A stretch of 64,000 nt of DNA from Albifimbria verrucaria (lineage: Eukaryota; Ascomycota; Sordariomycetes; Hypocreales; Stachybotryaceae), in contig JAHREC010000049.1 in assembly GCA_020081605.1 (NCBI GenBank), positions 186,001-250,000 on the forward strand, written 5' to 3'. The notes under the pieces are model-generated. The model had not been told where the DNA came from. It searched no databases and saw only the letters and a program-made list of their open reading frames with translations. Shown here piece by piece: positions 24,319 through 35,380 of this stretch; position 1 is the stretch's first letter, and every line of letters begins with the position of its first letter. The position numbers were made by a program, and so were the translations under genes.

Positions 24319-25431
24319 TCAAGACTGAAGCTTCTGGACAATAGCGTTATATGCAGGCTTCGGTTTGAAGTTTGCATCGAATAGCAACGGGTTGGTATTA
24401 GCTCTCCACGAATCTGGATCTCTCACACCCCAGACAGTGACTCCGACACAAGATGGGACTTGTAGACAAGCGTCTACAACCTGGACGTAGTCATTGCTGG
24501 GTGCACCCTGGATATCCAATTCAGTGATGGCCACTTCCTTGACGCCGGTCGCGGCGAGGGCTCGAAGGGCTGCAAGAGCGCTTGCTCCTTGTCCACCTGT
24601 AAGATGTGCCTGCGAGCCTGTGGTGTCGTGTCAGCATTACATGAGGAAAAATCAGTGGTAAGTTTCGACTTACCAATACCATCAATTGGCCATCCAGCGG
24701 CAAGCCACTTCTTCACGTTCTTAACCATGCCATTTGTGACCTTTGCTGAGTTGGCATTGTCCAAGTTATAATCGTTTATGTAAAGAATTGCAGAGGGGTC
24801 GGCTTGGCGAGCTGCCTCGAAGGCGATTCTGACGAAGTCCTCGCCGAGAACTCTTGAGAAGACAGAGCTGCGGAGAGTACCATCCTCGTTGAATATTTCG
24901 TTCACAACGTCCTACAATTATTCTTATGTTAGATTACAGTGATTTCATACCCGACGTTTCAGCGGAGAAGGATTAGCTCACCCATGCTCGAATCTTGCCC
25001 TTATATCGGCCAACAATAGTCGAAATATGAGATTGGATGGCCTGTGTAAGGGCAGCTTTGTCATTTATCCCATTGACCCATCCCGCGAGCTGAGAGTGCC
25101 ACACAAGTGTGTGTCCACGAACAGTCAAGTTGTTCTGATTGGCAAAATTCATTAGGTAGTCAGGCTGGCCCCAGTTGTAGCTATTCTGGCTGGGATGAAT
25201 CTGGTCCCATTTCATGCTGTTTTCTGGAGTTACTTGTCCAAAATTTGCCTTGATTACGGCGGCGCTTGAGCCGGTCGATAGGCGGTTCTGATCGGAGCAT
25301 GTGCCTATGTAGCTCTTCCCGCGCTGCTTGATAAGAGCATCAATGCTGACAGAAGCCTGGCGCGCATCAATATCAGATGCAGGGGCGGCTAGGACAGCCA
25401 AAGGCGCGAGAAAGAAAACAGTGTATCTCAT
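24319..25431 (-). CDS. Endo-1,4-beta-xylanase, GH10, secreted
   Basis: Hydrolyses internal beta-1,4 linkages of xylan outside the cell. Three exons: 24982..25431, 24674..24911 and 24319..24617; introns of 70 and 56 nt; 328 aa with no frame break. Signal peptide [17 protein letters not shown], then a short propeptide ending near DARQ. GH10 landmarks are [27 protein letters not shown], the acid/base Glu in DVVNEIF, YINDYNL, and the nucleophile Glu in AITELDI near the C-terminus, then [10 protein letters not shown]. There is no carbohydrate-binding module. Start chosen at the Met before the hydrophobic leader; an upstream in-frame Met exists but would bury it. Confidence 0.97.
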
Positions 25432-25516
25432 TCTGCTCAGCTTCAAGACTGCAGTAAACAGTGAATCAAGTTGGGTACCATAGTCCTCAGGCATTCTCAC
25501 TAGATTGGCCACTGAC

Positions 25517-25526
25517 TATTTATATA
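25517..25526 (-). promoter_or_regulatory. TATA box of GH10 xylanase
   Basis: Read on the minus strand, TATATAAATA lies about 90 bp upstream of the xylanase ATG at 25431. Confidence 0.55.
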
Positions 25527-27383
25527 TTTCTTCGGCTCTGGAAGGAGTTATGTCTGCCTCCTCAGGCACACTACACACTCTCTATGGCTGCTTATCCTGT
25601 AACTTTCAACTACCGCAAATTGAAAATCCTTACTTGTATCAGTACAGGTCCGAATTAATTGCCACCCGGTCACCACGCTAGCAGGCCGAGCTCCGACACT
25701 CTGGATTGATATTCCAGTATATTGAGGGGTCCACAGCGAAGTTTGGTACATCCCCAAGGACAAATGGATAGTCACGGCAATCTCGACTCGGGTCAAAGGA
25801 TAACTCATCTGCAAACTTTGTCCATACATACCCAAATGGAACCAGGAAGGCCATGGGCTACATCACATTATTCGTCACATTATCTCAACTCGCATCCTCC
25901 CATACATGGTCTGAAGAAGGAATCTGTAATTGCTTTAAACTGAAGTTTCGTCCTCACTGATCCCTATCGTATGAATTCTCTGGGCTGTTTAGACGTATCA
26001 GTCATTAACCTGTTAGACAAACCGACCTGAACCCACCCTTAAATTTTCAAGGGTGTCTTCATTGCATTAAACGAGCCAATTTTTTTACTCAATGAGAGTG
26101 GTTTGAACAATTTAGTAGTGCAGATGAATATATGGAACCTCGCAAACACTGTATGTGGTAGAGGTGAATATCCTTCTCAAGGATCATGCGTAAGTATCAT
26201 ATGCTCCTAGGATATACATACATGTATTGCAGGCTTATTCGGTCTTTTCCGCTACAAAAATACCTTTGCCATTTTCAAACCCACTAGGACGCTAGAAAAT
26301 GTCGTATATCACCTTACGTTATACATGATATTATTGGAAAATCAATAAATCACAGGCCGGTTGGAGCCATTCCTATAAGTGTCGTGCTCCCGTGTCGTGC
26401 GATACCATGTAACTCTGTGTGTATTGTGGATTCGTTGATGTATATGCCTGAAGCTCAACCATGGTCTGGAGCCTGCAAGTTACACATTTTGATGATCCAA
26501 TTTAGCCACTGTAGCAAATCCCTATCATTGGTGGTAAATTGGAGCATTTTATTCGGAGAATGTTGCTGCTACGGATGACGAAGGTCCGTTCCAAGGCGGC
26601 TCTATGTTTCATTTCAGACACTCATGCTTGATTATACCGCCAAGTGCCTCTTGGACCCTGGAACGTGATAGCGATATAACCTTGTGATTCCAGGTGACGT
26701 TTACTGTCTGTGTTCGTGACAGTATGGTTACTGCAGTTACTTGCAAGTGCTCCTTACTATAGCTCGAACCGCTGTTTTATTCTTTTAGAAAGACTTCTGG
26801 CCGAAAAAAATCGAACGGAGGATTCGCTTTGCAGTAATAATTTTTACGCTGAACATGGAAGGTCTCAACCTGATAAGATGCATTGTGTCGCTGAGGGAAG
26901 AATCCGTCGGCGTCCGGTGTCAAATTATCTCAGCGCCTTCTTTCTCCTCACGCCTTATTAGCTCTTGAATACATTGACTTTTGCTCCATCGGTGCTTTTA
27001 CAAGATGGTGACTTCTGTTGTCTGACAACCCTGACAGGTTCCTCTTCTGTATCGAAATTCTTGTTCGAGAAGTTTTCCCACCATATTATCTTCTATATAA
27101 CCACATACTTTCCCCAATGGCTCGTTGTACTTAGGCACAGCTTTATACGGCGTCTAATGTGAAAGTCCGCTTGGGAGCCATGAATTGATGAATAAAATCT
27201 TTTCTTTCTGCATAACGTCCTGATGATGAGCTGGGGTCTGCATAACCAGGTACCACGAGTCACTGAAAGTACATGTAAACACGTCATATATCGAGGGTTA
27301 ATGCAAACGTACTTCCCTCAAGGCTGCCTCGACGAAAAGCGACAAGCTAGGTCCACCTGCGTCTCCTGGGCGCCACTAGAACC
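25527..27383. other. Long intergenic region
   Basis: About 1.9 kb without a recognised gene. The left part is xylanase promoter; I did not find a clear GGCTAR xylanase-regulator site. The many short frames in 25.5-27.3 kb do not look like protein. Confidence 0.5.
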
Positions 27384-27984
27384 ATGGATTCCACCCCTTG
27401 CAAGAATACTACAATGGCAAGACTGAACGACAATTCACCGGTCTTTTGCACGGCAGAAATGCCGTCTGATCTCCTCACCAAGTTCTTCAAGGCGGCTTAC
27501 AGCCCATCCGAGCTTGTGCATGAACTTGGCGCCGAGAATGTAGACATCGGTACGCATTTGTCCACCTCCAAAATAAAAGAATGGTAAACGAGTTGACAAA
27601 CATTCAGGCGTTCTTATCAATTCGGACGATTTGTCAAGCATTACCGAGCCTACTCTACCACCAGTTTCCGATCAGGAGTCTTGGCCTTTCAAGGGCAAGT
27701 GTCCTGAAGATATCTGGAACTTCGCCCAAGAAAACATCAAGTACCCGCCTATTTACAACAGGGCCTTGGCCATCCTGGACGATCAGACAATCAAGGACAA
27801 AGAGACCTGCCTACTTGTGACAAAGCGCGCGCTGCCTAAAGAGAGCCAGTCAGAGCTCATCATAGTCCGCTCAGACTTTACGTCGGCCATGATAATGCTG
27901 AACAACAGAAACCTAGCAATCGCTGGTGATGAGCACTTTGAGAACACAGAATCGGACGGAATCATCCGGTATTCCCAGAGCTGA
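27384..27984 (+). CDS. Hypothetical protein, two exons
   Basis: Exons 27384..27549 and 27608..27984 (intron 58 nt, donor GTACGC, acceptor CAG) join in phase to an uninterrupted 180-aa protein. It has no signal peptide and no cysteine cluster; it is acidic with CPEDIWNFAQENIKYPPI and a C-terminal FENTESDGIIRYSQS. A second in-frame Met lies ten codons in. Probably cytosolic. I do not recognise a family. The intact splice structure and codon pattern support it as a real gene. Confidence 0.65.
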
Positions 27985-28505
27985 ATGATGGGATGGACCT
28001 CTTGGAAGTGAGATTCGATATGGAATTGTGTACTTGCGATTATGGATGGGATGACGAATCGATAGCTAACGCGCGGTAGGCTTTCCAATGTTATTTTTGT
28101 TCCTCAACTCACTATTTGTCTCTGGATCTAGACTAAATGGCTACCCCCAGGTTTTGTTTGTCTTCACGTCCTCCAAAGTTTGTTCTTCTCTGCTGCCAGC
28201 CTCGTTTTCCTTTCGTCATTACTGCTCCTGCAGCTACCGTCTCTGGCAAAGTGACTAGCTGCCAAGGCCATACATTTATATGTATCTCAATGCTTGACAG
28301 AGGGCAGATCTGCCGATCTAGGCAATGCCTCATGACCTTCACTAAAAGGGGCTTTTCTTGATATTAACGATTGGCTCATTCTCGTGATTAAATTCGATGA
28401 ATATTCATTAAAAATCACACTAGAACATCTTTGATGTGTATTCTTCAGAACCATGGTTGGCTATGAAGCTCACTAAGCTGGTCCTAGTATGGATCATTGA
28501 TGATA

Positions 28506-31086
28506 CTAAATGAGAGTAATCAGCGATCTTCGGTACTCAGGTTCCTCGCCCATCTTTCTTCTTCGTTTCCACTCTCCTAACCTTTCGTCTTCGTTGAGCA
28601 TCTCTTTGCGCAATTGCTCCAGGTGCGGCAGCCCAAAGAATTGATCCCTAGCCACCTCTGGATCCTTTGCATCTCCATAAAGAAATAGCCAGAGGTTCAG
28701 CGCGTCTGCATGGAAAATTTGATATTGAGAGACAGGAAAAACCCTACCATCTTCTTCGTTGTAGTCCTTCTTTGTCTCTTCCTTGTAAGACCCATCGACT
28801 TGTATGAGGGACTCTGCAAATTCCACATTGCGTCGCATTGAGGATAGAAGCCATTCGCTGCCTTCCATGATGTACTCGTGCTGTCTGAGGTGCTTTGTCG
28901 AAGCTGAGAAGATTCCCACGCGTCTGAAGGTTCCCGGCGTGTCAGGGACTGGACAGAGAACGAGGCACGCGACGTCGATGGCGGAGAATGTATCTTTGCT
29001 GGCCTCTTGGCCCATGCCTGGTTTCAATGCCACCGGGAGGGCAAATAGCTCGTCGCCTTGCTTGATTTGCTCTTCTCCCTCTTCCCCCAATAGTAATCCG
29101 TTTCTGCGCTATGCGCCACCCTGGCGTTGTGTTGAACATGTATGTAACTCCCTGGGCTTTAATACGGAGCAAATAACCTGACAGAACGACAGAGATGGCC
29201 TGCATGGAAACAAAGGGATCCACTATACGATCGCCTCGATATTCTGTTTTGACATCAACAATGTCGCACAATTGTTCCAGGATTCTTTTCTTGTGATACT
29301 CTTTTGGTGCATCGTTTCGGGCCCATGACCATGTTGGAACATGTCGGTTCACTCGAGGAAGACCTGAAGCCCTCTCAGCGTCGCGTTCCCAGAGCATGTC
29401 ATGGACAAAGGCCTCCCTCCAAAGGCCTGCGAGGTACTGCTTCTTCTCAAAGCCAAAACCTTCTTCATAATTATTGCCCCCAAGAGCAATATGCATGCGC
29501 TTCGCAATACCAGCCATAGCAGGCAGCATGTCCTTTTCTCTTGTGAGGCCCAGCCGCGTGAACCACTCCACCATCTGGCGCCAAATTCCATGCAGCTGGT
29601 CCTTTCTCGTATTTGATATTGAAGCTTGTTCTCTGTCGTCTTTGTATACAGTGTTGGCGAACGTATGCTTGATGTGTGAGTCAACCCAGTCATGACCCGA
29701 GTCCGTTACGCAGCCCTCGCGGCATTCGAACACCAGTTCCAGTGGTGTGAAGAAAAGAGTTCTCCTGGAGAGTATACGCTCTTGGAAGACCCAGGCTCGC
29801 TTCAGCAAGGGAGAGACAAATTCGGGGTGCTGGTGACGGGTAACGTGTTCGAAGAAGACTGGACGGGGAAGCCTCTGTACGTTGAGGCATCTGCCCCTGT
29901 TACATCATGGGAAGCGTCTGCCCCCGTCAGCGGCGTATGGGTGTCTGGGGCTCGCATAAGGCCGCCTTGGCTGTGTGAAGATGATGCAGCAGCCAGAACC
30001 ATTATCGCATTCTCATAGATGTCTGCCATCCTGCCAGCCTCTCTCTCCCAGTCTTGTTCATCGCCCTGGACAATGCATAGCGAATCAATCCAGAGATACC
30101 GTATTCCCATTTTACGGGTGAAAATAATGGCCTCGCGAAACGTAGTAGTCAGCCTGTCCCATGGGATACCTGCGGGCTTCGAGAAATCAATGAGGGTGTC
30201 TGCATTGGTCTCCAGAGGTTTCGGGGCGCTGGGATCGGCTGTACCCCAGCAGTGACTCAAACAGAGATACTTGGATTGCTGCCCAGGAGTAGAGGCGTAT
30301 AACGTTGGATTGGCTCTCAGGTTGTCTTTGCTGTCTATTCCAACATCCAGCAGCCGAGTTGGAAGTGACCATCGACTGCCGCTGCTAGCATTGCAGGTTC
30401 CATGAGCTGAGCGGCATTTTTCAAGGCAGCGCTGGACCCATCCGATTGCTTGCGTTGAAGCACAAGGCCCTATGCGTGGTTCACCGAGCCGAATGCTGTC
30501 CCAAGGCGGGTTTTCTGCCGCCGTCTCTCTGTGCTCTTTTTCTTTCACTTCGTAGACCTCGTAGCGCGGGGTGGAGACTCGGTATTCCCATTCCCCTCTG
30601 GATACAATTTGCTCGGCCCGGTTGATAGATCGACCTGGAGGCTACAATCCGCTTCCACTGCACGCCAAACCTCTGGCGCCTTGTCTTTCGCAGGAAGAAA
30701 TAACGAAAGAGTGAGCGAGAGGCCTCGAATACCGGCATCACTTCCCTTGATAGAGGGTCAATATACTCCAGCGTCAAGTTCCTAAAAGTTGGCTGCTCGC
30801 CATGTTGACGCTGGATCTCTTCAGCAGCCTTCTGTACCAGCTTGCAACCATGACATTGCGTGTCCCGAGCGTTTTCTGCCAGCTTGTCCAGCGTAATGCT
30901 ATATGTAGAATCAATTGATATCCCTGCCCATCCGAACGATCGCCACTGCCGGCGCAGAAAGCTCTTTCGCAGATCCAGACAGAATGTGCATTTGGCCACG
31001 GTCTCGAGGAATGGCTTTTCCGGAGTTCCCAGAGGTCCCATGTCCGTTCGCGTGTCGCTGACTTCGTCCTCGAGTTCCTGTTCCAT
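28506..31086 (-). CDS. HET-domain protein 2, frame-broken
   Basis: ATG 31086 (MEQELEDEVSDTRTDMG) is followed by a cysteine pair preface (CTFCLDLRKSF, CHGCKLVQKA). The HET core comes next: YLCLSHCWGTAD, IRYLWIDSLCIVQGDEQDW, ILAAASSSHSQGG-like AAASS, then RAWVFQERILSRRTLFF and HVPTWSWARNDAP. The C-terminal part (MGQEASKDTFSA to RRSLITLI) closes at 28506. Expected length about 850 aa with no obvious intron. Breaks fit single-base losses in A-runs and C-runs at 30686-30688 and 30568-30571, with further changes near 29810 and 29090. It is head to head with the TPR-type gene 316 bp away. Predicted cell-death effector of vegetative incompatibility. Confidence 0.87.
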
Positions 31087-31402
31087 CCTCTCTTATATAA
31101 ATACTAGGTACAGACCGTGTATATAGGTTCAATTACGCATAGGAAGAGTCGGTCTTGTCATATTTAAGGCTGAAGGCTTAATAGCGTGGCCTGTTGCAGG
31201 CAACCATGATCTACAGTGGCTGTGTATGCAAGGATACACATCGAGGCGGAGCCACATTGCGGCAACATTTTGGTACGTTTTTAAAGACTAGCTGCGGCCT
31301 TCCTCTAATGAGAAGAATCAGTTTGAATTGGGCATTGCAATTGCCACCTTGTTGCTCCAAATATTGCCGCCTCGGAGACTGCTCGCCTCCACCATAACGG
31401 CC
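31087..31402. promoter_or_regulatory. Shared bidirectional promoter interval, HET 2 / TPR gene
   Basis: 316 bp separate the divergent ATGs at 31086 (-) and 31403 (+). TATATAAATA on the plus strand at about 31093-31105 sits next to the HET start. Co-regulation is inferred only from geometry. Confidence 0.45.
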
Positions 31403-32563
31403 ATGACGGGTTCACCTACACCTTTGGACCCTCATGAACAAGAACTTGCTCAAGCGCTGCGATCGCTCCAAAAGTTCCAGCTGAGCAGGCATAGACCCGA
31501 TATTGATTCTGCTGTCTCCCACGGCCGAAAAGCAGCTGCCCTTTCCGCCGAAAATCCAGAGCATGTCATCGCAGTCCACACTATCCTCGGAGCTATCCTC
31601 TTCGCCCGCGGCCAGTCATCACGAAATATCGCCGATGCAAAGGAAGCAGTCAAGAGCTGTCGCGCCGCGCTCGAAGGAAGCATCGAGAATGGTCTTCATG
31701 CCAATATTCGGAATGTACATTTTACGAACCTCAGCAACGCTCTACGGTTCTGTTGCAGTATGACAGATGGCGCAGAGTATGTCGAGGAGGCGGTTGGGAT
31801 AATTGAGCACATTAAAAACAAGAGTCGTACGGGTGCAGCAGATCAAACATTTTGTCTCAATGCCCTCGCTGAACTGTACGAGTTCGCGCATCAGAAGAGG
31901 GGAGACAGGCACTACCAAGATGATGCCATCAAGACAGCACGGCTGGCTCTAGCATCCATTCCTGAGTCTGGACCTGAGTCACTCCTAGTTGAAACGCTCG
32001 GCATCATCTTGTCTCTGCTCTCATCACGATACAACGCAACAAAAGACGCCTCTGATATGAGAAGCGCAGCTCAATTGGCTCAGGATTTCGAGCAGCAGGG
32101 AGGTACCTGGGTTGGTGATTCTGCAGCTGGCCATCGCGCCCTGGGCACTCTCTCTGATCTATTTATCGAACATTACGAAACCACGAATGACATAGCCTCG
32201 TTGCTCAAATCGATAGAGTACAATGTGCAGCTTGTCAAGGGTACCGATTCCAAGGATCGCCAAACGAGAGAGACTGCTATTCTAATTTATGGCTTGCACC
32301 AGAAAGTCAGTTTGTACGCGAAGCACACTGAGGATATGCCTTCTTTGGACCTGGACATTTTTATCAACCACCCAAGGCTTATAGTCTCCCTCATCCCGGG
32401 TGATTTCTCCCGTCGTTCTGAGTACCTCCACAAGCTCAGCCTGGCTTTCCAGAATCAATTTGCACGCGGAATCCATCTCGAAGCTAGTGCTGAGAATGCC
32501 GTGGTTGCGTCCTCGTTCGCTCTTCAGGCAGCTGAAGAGAAACATCCGAAATGGGGGCAATGA
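31403..32563 (+). CDS. TPR-type helical repeat protein, possible truncated TPR/CHAT protein
   Basis: From ATG 31403 (MTGSPTPLDPHEQEL) a single open frame of 386 codons contains alanine-rich helical repeats of the degenerate TPR kind: AEYVEEAVGIIEHI, QDDAIKTARLALASI, IASLLKSIEYNVQLV, and ASSFALQAAEE at the end. In fungi this architecture usually forms the N-terminal half of proteins ending in a CHAT protease-like domain. Here the frame stops after KHPKWGQ and no CHAT domain follows, though a few protein-like codons exist in the next frame. It may be a stand-alone or truncated form. The upstream in-frame extension to 31328 looks non-coding. Confidence 0.65.
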   Translation: MTGSPTPLDPHEQELAQALRSLQKFQLSRHRPDIDSAVSHGRKAAALSAENPEHVIAVHTILGAILFARGQSSRNIADAKEAVKSCRAALEGSIENGLHANIRNVHFTNLSNALRFCCSMTDGAEYVEEAVGIIEHIKNKSRTGAADQTFCLNALAELYEFAHQKRGDRHYQDDAIKTARLALASIPESGPESLLVETLGIILSLLSSRYNATKDASDMRSAAQLAQDFEQQGGTWVGDSAAGHRALGTLSDLFIEHYETTNDIASLLKSIEYNVQLVKGTDSKDRQTRETAILIYGLHQKVSLYAKHTEDMPSLDLDIFINHPRLIVSLIPGDFSRRSEYLHKLSLAFQNQFARGIHLEASAENAVVASSFALQAAEEKHPKWGQ

Positions 32564-33601
32564 ACGCCGCGCACTGGGCGAGTCGTAGAATGTGGTCAGA
32601 GGCAACAGGAAGATGCCCGATGCCGTTAGCGGTGCGATGTTGATGTTTGAGAACCAGGGAATGTTCATTTCCCTGAGATAGTGCCGGGGATGGGGTTGAA
32701 GATTCCGTATATGATATCATTGGGGAACTAGACCCTGAGCTGAAGAACTTCTAGTTGTGAAAGGTTTTGCTTGGGATACTGATCCTTCAGTGTATTGGAG
32801 CGCATAGAGTGTTGTTGCTTTCAGCACCATCCGAATCAATGTTATATAATCCTAAGAAGACCTCTCCCATTTAGCTATACAATAGGCATAATTCTTATTG
32901 AACTTGCTTCTATAGTTTCAGTCTTATACCACCCTCGCTTGCCCGTCTACCCTATGCCTCTTAAATTCCATTTAAAATGAGAAACCCAGGTGGGTGGCTT
33001 CCTGAGGCCCTGTACAGCCACTAGATCCACTGAAGCAGCGTTCAGTTACAGGCTTTCTGGTGGGCAGATTAGCGATTATAGTGGCTGCATCTGGTCATTT
33101 TAGCAGCAATTGGAATGCGCCGGAAATTCAAAAGAAGATCCGTCCTTGGGGCTCCAGGTTGTGGAAGATAAGGAAGTTGCGTGAACTCATTTGCAATTCT
33201 TTCGACCTTTCATGTCTTGATCATCATACTCGCTGCACAGTCATGTACCACTTCGATACCTGATGCAATCAATGGAAACATTTAGAATTGTGGAAAATTA
33301 CACGTTAATTTTAGGTCGCCGCTGAACCCAAGCATAACTCGTTTCTTGCCTGCGCACCAGTGATGATGGAGAAGGTTGTGTTTATGTTGAGAGTATGGTG
33401 ATGACACGGGGATCTGGAAGCCATTTACATGTCACAATGGCGCTTGAAGCAAGGAACAATCAGTGCCCGGAACAAGAGCAAGGTATGTTAATATATGATA
33501 ATGACTCGTGATATTGTTCATGGATTTCTAACTCGTAGTGATGATGGCGAGCCCCTACTTAAATAGTAAAAGCTCACTCTCTCGCGAGACAACCGTGTGC
33601 G
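32564..33601. other. Intergenic region
   Basis: About 1 kb between convergent genes; no gene, RNA or repeat recognised. Confidence 0.5.
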
Positions 33602-34361
33602 CTATTGTACCACTACCGCAGGAGGCGACAAAACAACTTTCTTAACCTCTTCAAATGCCTTGACGATATCTTCTGTGGACTTCTGCGACCATTCTTCCAA
33701 AGATGTCTTGCCTAGCTCACCGCTCATCATCGCCGGACCAATATCTGGACCTGCACCGCCACCAGAAAACGCAAGCTGAGGTCGGACGGAGGCAACCTGT
33801 TGCCATTCTTATCAGTAATTGTGTCTGCATACATCGCTCGATATTTTGACCTGCCTGGCAAAACATATTTTGCAACAGGCAAGCCTATCAAGCCAGGGCT
33901 CCCTAGAGTTAAAGTCCACGTACCTGGAGGCCCATTCTCCTGAAGGTATTTTCAAGTTGTTCAGACGAAGTTTTACCGCCATCCAGACCATAGGTGACAA
34001 TGGCGATTGGCTTTCCCTTCCACGGGTGATACAGGTAGTCGATGGCGTTCTTGATACTTCCGGGCATACCATAGTTGTACTCAGGACTGACAAGTACATA
34101 ACCGTCATGTTGAGCAATCTCTCTAGCCCAACGGCGGCTGTGCTCATGCACATACTTATCCGGCTCAGGCACCATAGCTGGTACGACGGGCTCATTGAAG
34201 GCGGGGAGATTATATTTGGCCACGTCTACTGTAGTGACAGTGACATTGCTTAGATCCGCCTTTTCCTCGATTGTCTGTTTGACGAAGTCAATGACATGGG
34301 GCCCAACACGTGGGCTTCGGGAACTCCCAATTATGATAGCAATAGACTTCTTTGTGGCCAT
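33602..34361 (-). CDS. NADPH-dependent FMN reductase-like flavoprotein
   Basis: Two exons (33924..34361 and 33602..33796; intron 127 nt) give an intact 210-aa protein. The N-terminus IAIIIGSSRSPRVGPHV is the FMN phosphate-binding loop of the NADPH-dependent FMN reductase (flavodoxin-like) family, and VLVSPEYNYGMPGSIKNAID carries the characteristic SPEYN-x-x-x-P-G-x-x-K-N-A-I-D motif. Such enzymes transfer hydride from NAD(P)H to FMN or quinones in the cytosol. It ends LSPPAVVVQ with no targeting signal. It is the left neighbour of the Zn2Cys6 factor, about 1 kb apart; regulation by it is possible but unproven. Confidence 0.9.
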
Positions 34362-35145
34362 GGTTTCTTTGGTTAAAGTTACAGTTCCAGACTGATTAAG
34401 GAGACAGGCAAAGGAGATGTTGAAACTGATGGAGATGATGTGAGAATGAACAGAGAGCCCCGGGCAGAGAGCTTCTATTTATGCTTTCCAGTTCTTTTCT
34501 CGAGTTAATTAGGAAAGTAAATCAGCCTATAGATCGGCTCTTCGGCGAGCGCCGTCATCCAAAGACAGGTGCATGTATGCTGGCCGCAGATACCAGCAGA
34601 TACCATTCCAAATGGGCCAGGCTTCTAAATCACCAATGGCCTGTTGAATTTGCTTACAGATTTTATCAGCCTGACTTGGCATCATAAGCTGCAGCTGCAT
34701 GATGAGGGGCCAGGCAGGAATTGTGGGACTGCGCGGAGAGTTGGAACGATGTTGCCTTGGTAAGACCTGTTTAAGGGTAGGTGGCATGCAGCACAAGATG
34801 GGGTTGCGCGGGTATTATGGGGCCGTGCGGGTTGGACCAGCTGCTGCAGAGACGTAAGGTCTTACTCTGTGCGTGAGGATCAAAGACTTGGTGTGTCGAG
34901 ATCCGGTCTGATTGCACGGCACATTATAAATGCAGATGTTGAGTAACTCGGAAGATTCAGGCAAGAAATTAGTAATACAATCACGTATAGTTTGACTCCA
35001 GATATATGAGCAATTGGTTGCTGCTAGTGATTGATCTTCTGTGTTGAACACGCACCAGAATCCTGCAGCTTTCTATTTCTACAACCACTTGCAATATGAG
35101 TTATATTTTATCATACTCAGCATTGATAAAGCAATCAAGCACATC

Positions 35146-35301
35146 ATGTTTACCATACCTCTGCTCCTCCTATTTGATATTGGTCCCCGCATTGCCAGCA
35201 CGTTAGCGAAACGGTTTGCCCAAGATGGTTACAACATCGTTATGGCTTCGGGAAGCGGCAAAAACAAGCGCACCAACGACAGATTCTTATTCACCAGGTG
35301 A
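35146..35301 (+). pseudogene. Short-chain dehydrogenase N-terminal fragment
   Basis: A 51-codon stretch reads LLLLFDIGPRIASTLAKRFA then DGYNIVMASGSG, which resembles the Rossmann start of SDR proteins (G-x-x-I-x-x-x-L-A-x-x-F-A-x-x-G-Y). The usual first glycine of the motif is an Asp-Ile here. No further SDR sequence follows before the convergent transcription factor. Likely a gene relic. Confidence 0.45.
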
Positions 35302-35380
35302 GCTTCTCAAGGTTTACCGTCGAACTCTGCAGTATTTGAAGCTTCGAGAAAACTTTGTAGTAGTGAACTTTTAATTTAGA

